Shown here: positions 1-5,802 of the stretch, one piece after another | Layout: each line of letters starts with the position of its first letter | Position numbering within the stretch: position 1 is the first letter of the stretch | Origin: Chloroflexota bacterium | GTDB lineage: Bacteria; Chloroflexota; Dehalococcoidia; Bin125 | Reading direction: 5' to 3' | NCBI GenBank assembly: GCA_026707335.1 | Contig: JAPOXB010000195.1 | Span: 1 to 11,985, forward strand | DNA length: 11,985 bases | Position numbers and translations under genes: made by a program | The notes under the pieces: model-generated | Database searches by the model: none | What the model was told of the DNA's origin: nothing | The model's input: only the letters and a program-made list of their open reading frames with translations

Positions 1-2
1 TC

Positions 3-2279
3 CGCCGCATGGTCCTCAAGCGCTGCATCTACGGCGTCGACAAGAACCCGCTCACGGTCGAACTGGCCAAGGTCTCGCTGTGGCTGCACAGCTTCACCGT
101 CGGCGCGCCGCTCTCCTTCCTCGACCACCACCTGCGCGCCGGCGACTCCCTGCTGGGCTTGCGCGTGGCCGAAGCGACCACGGAACTCAACCGGCTCGCC
201 GGCCTCTCCCTCAGCTCCGCCACGGCCGGCGCCGAGGCCGCCACCAAGGGCATGCGTCAGATCGAGGAAATGTCCGACGCCGACATCAGTGAGGTCCACG
301 AATCGGCCGCCCTCTTCCACAAGGTCGAAGAGACCACTGCCGACCTCCGCGGCCTGCTCGACCTGCTCTGCGGGATGCGCTGGCTCACCGCCGGCATGAG
401 GGCGCGGGATCGGACGGCCTTCTGGGCGCCCCTGCTGTCGGCGATCGAGGACCGGCTCCAGGACGCCGCCCAACTCCTCGCGCACGGCCCCGACGACGAG
501 ACGCCAGTGGAATATGGCGGCCGCTGGGGCGAGGCGAGCGAGATCATCAAGAGCGAACGGTTCCTGCACTGGGAGGTCGCCTTCCCCGGCGTCTGGACCG
601 GATGGGGGGACGCCCAGCCCGACGGCGGCTTCGACGCGATCATCGGCAATCCGCCCTGGGACCGGATCAAACTGCAGGAGGTCGAGTGGTTCGCCCTGCG
701 CGCCCCCGCGATCGCCCAAGCGCCCACCGCCGCCGCGCGCAGGGCCGCTATCGATCAACTGCGAGAGGAGAGGTCGCCCCTGGCCCGCGAGTTCGACGCC
801 GAGAAGGCGCGCGCCGACACCCTGGGCCGCATGGTGCGCGCGTCCGGCCACTACCCCCTGTTGGCCGGAGGCGACATAAACCTCTACTCCCTCTTCATCG
901 AGCGCGCCACGGCGCTGGTCAAGCCGGACGGTTTCGTGGGCCTGCTCACCCCCTCCGGCATCTACGCCGACAAGACCGCCGCCCGTTTCTTCCAGTCGGT
1001 CTCCACGAATGGCCGTGTCGACGCCGTGTTCGACTTCGAGAACCGAAAGATCTTCTTCAAGGACGTGCACGCCTCTTTCAAGTTCTGCGCCCTCATCCTG
1101 GGCGGAACCGAACGGCGCTTCGATCGGACCTCCTGCGCCTTCTTCCTCCACGACGTCGCCACGATCAAGGACTCCGACCGCTGCTTCCCGCTCACGCCCG
1201 CCGACTTCGCCCGCGTCAACCCCAACACCGGCACCGCGCCCGTCTTCCGCACGCGCCGCGACGCCGACATCACGCGCGGCATCTACGAGAGGCATCCGGT
1301 GCTCGTCGACCGTTCAAGCGGGGAGGAGCGGCGCGCTTGGGAGGTTAGGCATCACAGGCAATTCGATATGACGAACGATTCGCACCTGTTCCGTGATGGG
1401 TTTCAGCTTGAATCCAAAGGGTTCTACCCGATCGAGCTCAACCGCTGGAAGAAGGGCGATGAACTCTACCTGCCCCTCTACCAGGGCTTGATGATTCACA
1501 ACTTCGATCACCGCGCCGGGTCAGTCAAAGTCAACCGGAAGAATGTCCACAACCCATACGTCACCGAGCACACGACGAGCGACGACCACGTGGACCCGGA
1601 GTTCTTGCCGGATGCTGCGTACTGGGTTCCTGTGGATAGCGTCTCGCCCAAATTCCCTCAGTCAATGGGGTGGACCTTGGTCTACCGGCGGATCACGCGT
1701 CCAACTGATGCACGTACGACCGTGGCCACAGTGGTCCCTTGGAGCGGCGTTAGCTACACCCTTCCCATGCTCTTGCCGGTGGGTGACAAGTTCCCGGCAC
1801 CTGCTGCAGCGTGCCTGCTTTCTACACTCGCAAGCTTCTGCTTCGACTATGTGTCCCGCCAGAAGCTGCAAGGGGCCAGCATGAGCCTCACGTCGCTAGA
1901 GCAGCTCCCCGTCATCGCGCCGGCCGACTACGACCGCCGCTTCGGCGACACGACCGCCCGCGACCTCGTCCGCGACCACGTCCTGCGCCTCACCTACACC
2001 GCCCACGACATGGCCCCCTTCGCCCGCGACCTCGGCTACGACGGCGACCCCTTCATCTGGAACGACGAGGAGCGGCGCCACCTGCGCGCCCGCCTCGACG
2101 CGCTCTACTTCCACCTCTACGGTCTGGACCGCGAGGGCGCGAAGTACGTGCTCTCCACCTTCCCCATAGTCCGCAAAGAGGACGAGAAGCAGTTCGGCCG
2201 CTACCGCACCCGCGACCTCATCCTCGCCTACATGAACGCCCTCGACGTGGGAGACACGGAGACCGTCGTCGACCTCTGA
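3..2279 (+). CDS. Eco57I-type adenine-N6 DNA methyltransferase, C-terminal part (5' end outside window)
   Basis: Predicted to transfer a methyl group from S-adenosylmethionine to the N6 of adenine in a specific DNA site, as part of a restriction-modification or related defence system. The frame is already open at position 3 (two Arg codons before the first ATG at 9). The first visible residues, CIYGVDKNPLTVELAKVSLW, form the conserved block after the SAM-binding motif, so motif I lies upstream of the window. Numbering from the ATG at 9, FDAIIGNPPW at 208-217 holds the catalytic NPPW motif IV. Residues about 434-630 look like the TaqI/Eco57I-type specificity region (LPLYQGLMIHNFDHR, then FDYVSRQKLQG), and the C-terminal block FPIVRKEDEKQFGRYRTRDL is typical of the large (over 1,000 aa) Eco57I-like proteins. 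The specificity segment (about 1310-1900) has lower G+C than the rest. Which system it serves (stand-alone, BREX-like or DISARM-like) depends on genes outside the window. Confidence 0.92.
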   Translation, partial: RRMVLKRCIYGVDKNPLTVELAKVSLWLHSFTVGAPLSFLDHHLRAGDSLLGLRVAEATTELNRLAGLSLSSATAGAEAATKGMRQIEEMSDADISEVHESAALFHKVEETTADLRGLLDLLCGMRWLTAGMRARDRTAFWAPLLSAIEDRLQDAAQLLAHGPDDETPVEYGGRWGEASEIIKSERFLHWEVAFPGVWTGWGDAQPDGGFDAIIGNPPWDRIKLQEVEWFALRAPAIAQAPTAAARRAAIDQLREERSPLAREFDAEKARADTLGRMVRASGHYPLLAGGDINLYSLFIERATALVKPDGFVGLLTPSGIYADKTAARFFQSVSTNGRVDAVFDFENRKIFFKDVHASFKFCALILGGTERRFDRTSCAFFLHDVATIKDSDRCFPLTPADFARVNPNTGTAPVFRTRRDADITRGIYERHPVLVDRSSGEERRAWEVRHHRQFDMTNDSHLFRDGFQLESKGFYPIELNRWKKGDELYLPLYQGLMIHNFDHRAGSVKVNRKNVHNPYVTEHTTSDDHVDPEFLPDAAYWVPVDSVSPKFPQSMGWTLVYRRITRPTDARTTVATVVPWSGVSYTLPMLLPVGDKFPAPAAACLLSTLASFCFDYVSRQKLQGASMSLTSLEQLPVIAPADYDRRFGDTTARDLVRDHVLRLTYTAHDMAPFARDLGYDGDPFIWNDEERRHLRARLDALYFHLYGLDREGAKYVLSTFPIVRKEDEKQFGRYRTRDLILAYMNALDVGDTETVVDL

Positions 2280-2280
2280 C

Positions 2281-2307
2281 CCCTCCCCTACACTCCCGAC
2301 GGGAGGG
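2281..2307 (+). promoter_or_regulatory. Shine-Dalgarno of the dienelactone hydrolase gene inside alternative hairpins
   Basis: The ribosome binding site GGGAGG (2301-2306) sits 6 bases before the ATG at 2313. It can pair in two mutually exclusive ways. CCCTCCC (2281-2287) is exactly complementary to GGGAGGG (2301-2307), giving 7 bp with a 13-nt loop. CTCCC (2293-2297) also pairs with GGGAG (2301-2305) across a 3-nt loop. Complementarity is read directly; any effect on translation is inferred. Confidence 0.4.
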
Positions 2308-2312
2308 AAGCG

Positions 2313-3077
2313 ATGACCTACACCACCGACCAATACGAGGGCCTGATCGCCGAGACGATCACCGTGACGGGGGCGAACGGTGACCCCGTCACCGCCTACT
2401 TCGCCCGGCCGCTGGGGCCCGGGCCGTTCCCCGCCGTGCTGCTCATCCACCACCTGCCCGGCTGGGACGAGTTCTACCGCGAGACGGCCCGCCGCTACGC
2501 CCACCACGGCTATCTCTGCCTCTCGCCCGACCTGTACTGCCGCGCCGGCCACGGCGCCCCCGAGGACGTGGCGGCCAAGGTCCGCGCCGAGGGCGGCGTG
2601 CCCGACGACCAGGTCGTGGGCGACGCGCAGGGCTGCATCGATCTGCTGCGCGCCCACCCGGCGCACAACGGCAAGGTCGGCGTGACGGGCACCTGCTCGG
2701 GCGGGCGCCACACGGTGCTCATCGCCTCCCGCGCGACGGGGGTCGACGCGGCGGTCGATTGCTGGGGCGGCCGCGTCGTGCAGGCGCCCGACGACCGCCC
2801 CCCGGCCCAGCCCGTGCCGCCCATCGACTACACGGCCGACCTGCAGTGCCCGCTGCTGGGCCTCTTCGGCGAGGAGGACTCGGCGCCCAGCCCGGCCCAG
2901 GTCGCCGAGCACGAGGCGGCGCTGCAGGCGCACGGCAAGACGTACGAGTTCCACATGTACCCCGGCGCGGGGCACGGCTTCTTCTACTACGACCGGCCGG
3001 CCGTCTACCGCGCCGAGGCCGCCGTCGATGCCTGGGAGAAGATCTGGGAGTTCTTCGGCCGCCACCTGCGCGGCTGA
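2313..3077 (+). CDS. Dienelactone hydrolase family protein (alpha/beta hydrolase)
   Basis: A cytoplasmic alpha/beta hydrolase of the carboxymethylenebutenolidase family. Such enzymes open lactone rings or cleave small esters, but the substrate here cannot be told. At 254 aa it is slightly longer than classical dienelactone hydrolase (about 235 aa). The expected triad is visible: nucleophile Cys128 in GVTGTCSGGRH (the family uses Cys where most hydrolases use Ser), Asp189 in LFGEEDSAPS, and His221 in YPGAGHGFFY. The N-terminal strand/oxyanion stretch PFPAVLLIHHLPGWDEFYR (residues 38-56) and SPDLYCRAGH (71-80) also fit. There is no signal peptide. The ATG at 2313 is chosen because GGGAGG precedes it by 6 bases. 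It follows the methyltransferase stop by 33 bp and precedes the small gene at 3125 by 47 bp, so it probably forms a short operon with the latter. Its link to the methyltransferase is probably only positional. Confidence 0.93.
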   Translation: MTYTTDQYEGLIAETITVTGANGDPVTAYFARPLGPGPFPAVLLIHHLPGWDEFYRETARRYAHHGYLCLSPDLYCRAGHGAPEDVAAKVRAEGGVPDDQVVGDAQGCIDLLRAHPAHNGKVGVTGTCSGGRHTVLIASRATGVDAAVDCWGGRVVQAPDDRPPAQPVPPIDYTADLQCPLLGLFGEEDSAPSPAQVAEHEAALQAHGKTYEFHMYPGAGHGFFYYDRPAVYRAEAAVDAWEKIWEFFGRHLRG

Positions 3078-3124
3078 GCCCGTCGCCCCGCGACCCGGCC
3101 GCAGTCGACCCCGGAGGACCACCG

Positions 3125-3427
3125 ATGTGCACGATGATCGCCGCCAAGCTCCCGCTCACCGCCGCCGCCAGGGGGCCGGCCGGCTGGTTCCCCGCCGACC
3201 ACGCCTACCTCGCCTACGACCATCCGGCCCGGCTCGCCGCCGAGCACGCCCTGCTGCTCGACTTCGTGCGCGAGGCCGACGGCCCGGCCCAGCGCCTCGC
3301 CGTCGAGCTGCCGCTGGACGACGCCGTCGCCCTGCGCGACGCGCTCTCGCGCGCCATCGATCAGGCCGCCGCCCACGAGGGCGGCGCGACGGCGCCGGCG
3401 GCGGATTCGGTGGGCCCTAATAGATAA
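3125..3427 (+). CDS. Small conserved protein resembling the DUF6295 group
   Basis: A 100-aa protein beginning MCTMIAAKLPL, then GPAGWFPADHAYLAYDHP (about residues 18-35), EHALLLDFVREADGPAQRLAVELP (40-63) and a helix VALRDALSRAIDQA (67-80). The tail from about residue 83 is Ala/Gly-rich and probably disordered. From memory this pattern (Met-Cys start, KGPxGWF, YxDHP, EHxLxxDF, RVAVEL) is that of DUF6295, whose function is unknown to me. No catalytic motif or membrane segment is visible. The ATG at 3125 is fixed by GGAGG at 3113-3117, 7 bases upstream. The same frame is open far upstream inside the hydrolase gene, but that part has shadow character. It lies 47 bp after the dienelactone hydrolase gene on the same strand, so the two are probably co-transcribed. 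It converges on the aspartic protease gene, with 25 bp between the stop codons. Confidence 0.8.
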   Translation: MCTMIAAKLPLTAAARGPAGWFPADHAYLAYDHPARLAAEHALLLDFVREADGPAQRLAVELPLDDAVALRDALSRAIDQAAAHEGGATAPAADSVGPNR

Positions 3428-3452
3428 GGAGTGGCCTCGGCTCGCGGGCCGC

Positions 3453-3809
3453 CTACGCCCAGGCTGTCGTCGCCGGGATGAGCGTGTGGTTATGGGGGTC
3501 CACCGCCAGGCGCAGACCCTCCAGCGTGTAGGCCCCCAGGAGCGCGCGGGCGTTGTCCTCGCCGAAGACGACCAGCGTGACCTCGCTGGCGCCATTGATC
3601 GTGGCCCACGCTCGCCCGATGTCCATCTCGACCTGCCGCCCGTCGGCCAGCACGACGGTGATCTTGTTGAACGGCGTCACGCCCAGCTCTCGCAGCAGTG
3701 TGGCGGGCACGACCGTGTAGCTGGCGCCGGTGTCGACCATCGCCTCGATCTCCAGCGAGCGCTCGCCGTCCATGCTGTCGAGCCGGACCGGCCAGTTGAA
3801 CACACCCAC
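3453..3809 (-). CDS. Clan AA aspartic protease (retropepsin-like, single domain)
   Basis: A 118-aa retropepsin-like protease, a fold that normally works as a homodimer with one Asp per subunit. The motif EAMVDTGASYTVVPATLLRELG carries the catalytic Asp-Thr-Gly near residue 27 of the chosen protein. The C-terminal block ALLGAYTLEGLRLAVDPHNHTLIP is the usual second half of this family (LG-x-TLE-LGL-VD). The frame can be extended to a GTG at 3854, but that start has no ribosome binding site and adds a non-conserved 15 residues. The GTG at 3809 gives the family-typical N-terminus MGVFNWPVRL and has GGGGAGG about 8 bases upstream, so I prefer it. There is no signal peptide, so the protein is probably cytoplasmic; substrate unknown. 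It lies about 100 bp downstream of the nucleotidyltransferase gene on the same strand and may share its transcript. Confidence 0.87.
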   Translation of the reverse strand: MGVFNWPVRLDSMDGERSLEIEAMVDTGASYTVVPATLLRELGVTPFNKITVVLADGRQVEMDIGRAWATINGASEVTLVVFGEDNARALLGAYTLEGLRLAVDPHNHTLIPATTAWA

Positions 3810-3911
3810 GTCGTGGACCTCCCCGGCGCGCCGTCCTGAAGCCGCGCCGCTCACGACGACATTCTACGCTCTTGCGGCGATCCTCGGCAGCGCTGTAGGG
3901 ACGCGGACGCC

Positions 3912-4580
3912 CTACCCGTACCGGTGCGCGAGCGCGTCGGCCAGACGGTCGGCCAACGACCCCTCGCCGACGCCGCGCAACTGGCCGACGAGTTCCGGCC
4001 GGGATTGCGGGAAGACACCCGCGTCGCTGAGCGCCGCGCGCGCGAGGTGCGTCAGCGTCGAGAGGCGGAGTTCGGCCGCGGCGTCAATGTCGCCGATCGC
4101 CTGCATTTCCTCGCAGAGGCGCTGGGCGCCGCGGGCGCGGGCGCGCGCGTCGGCCCCCGACGGCAACGGCAGCCGACCGTCCCAGCCGGCCCGCAGCCTC
4201 GACCACCATCCGGCGCGGTCGAAGAGGGCCTGCCCGTGACGCACGACCGATGACAAGTAGTCGTGCCCGGCCTCCAGCCTCCGAGCGACCTCGTCCTGCT
4301 CATACTGCCGCAGGTCTACGTCAATCGGCGGCCGCGGCAGGCTCGCGCGACGACCCTGGTACACGAGCACCAGGTCGAGGTCGTCGCTCTGCGGCACCTC
4401 GCAGATGGCCGAGCCGGAGGCGACGATCGCCTGGATCGCCGCATCGCGCTCGGCCTGCCGGAGGGCGTCGATCGTCCACGTGCGTGCGGCCTCGCTCGGC
4501 CACACTCGGACGGCGGCCAGCGGCGCGTCGGGCGCTTCCTGAAGCGACGATGCGCCGTGTGTCACCTGCTGCTGTGTCAT
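3912..4580 (-). CDS. Nucleotidyltransferase-fold protein with C-terminal helical domain (possible MNT-HEPN fusion)
   Basis: A 222-aa protein. The middle carries a DNA polymerase-beta-type nucleotidyltransferase signature: ASGSAICEVPQSDDLDLVLVY, with Gly56-Ser57, the metal-binding pair Asp67/Asp69 (DLD), and a candidate third acidic residue in IDVDLRQY (Asp87/Asp89). The stretch between GS and DxD lacks the usual ARG, so the assignment is good but not textbook. Residues about 145-222 look helical. They contain ELRLSTLTHLARAAL, where Arg172 and His178 form an R-x5-H motif like the HEPN RNase motif, followed by GVFPQSRPELVGQL. MNT proteins often pair with HEPN toxins and act as AMP-transferring antitoxins; a fused form is my inference. 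The ATG at 4580 has only a weak GAG-containing upstream region. A 6-bp hairpin (3895-3900/3910-3915) overlaps the stop codon but lacks a T-tract. A generic nucleotidyltransferase without toxin function is the main alternative. Confidence 0.82.
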   Translation of the reverse strand: MTQQQVTHGASSLQEAPDAPLAAVRVWPSEAARTWTIDALRQAERDAAIQAIVASGSAICEVPQSDDLDLVLVYQGRRASLPRPPIDVDLRQYEQDEVARRLEAGHDYLSSVVRHGQALFDRAGWWSRLRAGWDGRLPLPSGADARARARGAQRLCEEMQAIGDIDAAAELRLSTLTHLARAALSDAGVFPQSRPELVGQLRGVGEGSLADRLADALAHRYG

Positions 4581-4670
4581 GCTGAAGCAAGTTTCTCACA
4601 CAGCCGGCTCGCTCGTAGGTCAGCTGCCACGGTCGGTAACCCACCACGCCGCCGGGTGCCCGCTCCGGTT

Positions 4671-4743
4671 CCCCCTCTCCATCTCCGATGGAGAGGGGGT
4701 TAGGGGGTGAGGTCGTCGCCCCCCGAACCGACCCCACCCCCTA
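4671..4743. repeat. REP-like element: two adjacent hairpins
   Basis: The first hairpin is a perfect 13-bp inverted repeat (4671-4683 with 4687-4699) around a 3-nt loop, TCC. One base later a second inverted repeat follows: TAGGGGGTGAGGTCG (4701-4715) with CGACCCCACCCCCTA (4729-4743), 14 of 15 positions paired around a 13-nt loop. The CCCCTCTCC/GGAGAGGGG-TTAGGGGGTGAGG pattern is, from memory, a dispersed extragenic repeat common in Chloroflexota genomes. It lies between divergent genes and has no T-tract, so it is not a normal terminator. It lies 91 bp upstream of the nucleotidyltransferase ATG and 40 bp upstream of the crotonase ATG, so it could affect transcription of either. Confidence 0.75.
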
Positions 4744-4782
4744 TCCTGCCCCGACGACTCCCCATGCACCGCGAGGATCGCC

Positions 4783-5607
4783 ATGCCCGACCCCACCACC
4801 ATCGATACCGGCACCGACCACCTGCTCGCCCACCGCGACGGCCGCGTCGCCGTGCTCACGCTCAACCGGCCCGAGGCTCGCAACGCCCAGTCGGGGCCCA
4901 TGATGGAAGCCCTCGCCGCCCTGCTCCCCCAGCTCGCCGACGATAACGACGTCGGTTGCGTGGTCGTCACCGGGGCCGGGCGCGCCTTCTGCGCCGGCGG
5001 CGACGTCAAGGGCTTCGCCGAGGGGGCCAAGTCGGCCGGCGCCCCCCTCGAGGAGCGGGTGCGCGGCCTGCGCCGGATCCAGCGCGCCACCACCGGCGCC
5101 CTCTACGAGTTCCCCAAGCCCACCATCGCCGCGATCCCCGGCCCCGCCGCCGGCGCCGGGCTCTCCCTGGCCCTCGCCTGCGACCTGCGCACCATGGCCG
5201 ACGACGCCTTCCTCACCACCGCCTTCCGCAACGTCGGCTTCTCCGGCGACCACGCCGGCTCCTGGTTCCTGACCAACATCGTCGGCACCGCCCGCGCGCG
5301 CGAGCTCTACTACACCGCCGACCGCGTCGGCGCCGAGCGCGCCCTCGAGCTGGGCATGGTCAACCACGTCTTCCCCGCCGACGCGCTGCAGGAGGAGACC
5401 CTGCGCCTGGCCCGGCACATCGCCGCCGGGCCGCCCATCGCCCTGGGCTACATGAAGGAGAACCTCAACCGCGCCCTGCACACCGACGTCTGGACCGCCC
5501 TCGACATGGAGGCCGACCGGATGTGGCGCACCGGCATGACCGCCGACCACAAAGAGGCCGTCCAGGCCTTCGTCGAGAAGCGCCCGCCCGAGTTCCGCGG
5601 TCGCTAG
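4783..5607 (+). CDS. Enoyl-CoA hydratase/isomerase (crotonase) family protein
   Basis: A 274-aa cytoplasmic crotonase-fold protein that binds an acyl-CoA thioester. The two oxyanion-hole segments are clear: AFCAGGDVKGF (residues 68-78) and IPGPAAGAGLSLALACDLR (118-136). The C-terminal helix KEAVQAFVEKRPPEFRGR is typical. The positions of the two catalytic glutamates of true enoyl-CoA hydratases are not Glu: Ser128 stands where GGGCE is usual, and the second falls in FLTTAFRNVG. Asp156 in GFSGDHAGSW aligns with the PDGG Asp used by PaaG-type isomerases and some dehalogenases. Isomerase or another crotonase activity is therefore more likely than standard hydratase. The substrate is unknown and no beta-oxidation partner lies nearby. 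The ATG at 4783 has GAGG at 4773-4776, 6 bases upstream. The gene appears monocistronic, ending at the terminator at 5744-5785. Confidence 0.93.
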   Translation: MPDPTTIDTGTDHLLAHRDGRVAVLTLNRPEARNAQSGPMMEALAALLPQLADDNDVGCVVVTGAGRAFCAGGDVKGFAEGAKSAGAPLEERVRGLRRIQRATTGALYEFPKPTIAAIPGPAAGAGLSLALACDLRTMADDAFLTTAFRNVGFSGDHAGSWFLTNIVGTARARELYYTADRVGAERALELGMVNHVFPADALQEETLRLARHIAAGPPIALGYMKENLNRALHTDVWTALDMEADRMWRTGMTADHKEAVQAFVEKRPPEFRGR

Positions 5608-5644
5608 GCGGCGGCCCATCCCCCCGTCGCCCTGCGCCCGGGAC

Positions 5645-5743
5645 TTGACAGCCACGGCCTTGGCGAGCGATGATCATCCCATCAAAGCCCGTCGACGGTG
5701 AGCCCGGGGGCATCCCGGATGAGCCCGTCGACAATCTCAGCGC
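5645..5743 (+). other. Intergenic stretch with promoter-like hexamers and an imperfect direct repeat; possible small RNA
   Basis: TTGACA at 5645-5650 is followed 18 bases later by GATGAT (5669-5674; 4 of 6 match to the -10 consensus). A 22-nt imperfect direct repeat follows (5675-5696 and 5711-5732): both copies begin CATCCC and end AGCCCGTCGAC, with five differing bases between. No gene is credible here, since the flanking genes converge. Together with the terminator at 5744 this could be a transcript of roughly 100 nt, but the promoter match is weak. Confidence 0.25.
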
Positions 5744-5785
5744 CAGGGGCCGGGGATGCGATCCCGCGGCCCCTGTGTCTTTTCT
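5744..5785 (+). terminator. Intrinsic terminator downstream of the crotonase gene
   Basis: CAGGGGCCGGGGAT (5744-5757) pairs with ATCCCGCGGCCCCTG (5761-5775) around the loop GCG, with a single bulged base. It is followed by TGTCTTTTC, a short T-rich tract. Only the + direction has the T-tract, so it ends transcription from the crotonase gene. The facing protease gene ends at 5803 and gets no equivalent T-tract. Confidence 0.75.
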
Positions 5786-5802
5786 GCGCGGGGACGCCGC
5801 CG

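Noticed and set aside
1896..3122. 408-codon - strand frame antisense to the methyltransferase end and the hydrolase
   Set aside because: Spans two well-supported genes and its product is Val/Gly/Ala/Arg-rich without motifs.
4671..4743. Reading the two-hairpin element as a transcription terminator
   Set aside because: No T-tract on either strand, and the flanking genes are divergent, so no transcript would need to end here.
4741..5655. 304-codon - strand frame antisense to the crotonase
   Set aside because: Shadow: Gly/Ala/Val-rich, no motif, and the + strand gene is unambiguous.
5675..5732. Direct repeats as the start of a CRISPR array
   Set aside because: Only two imperfect copies 36 bp apart, differing at the middle positions, with no spacer regularity and no cas genes.
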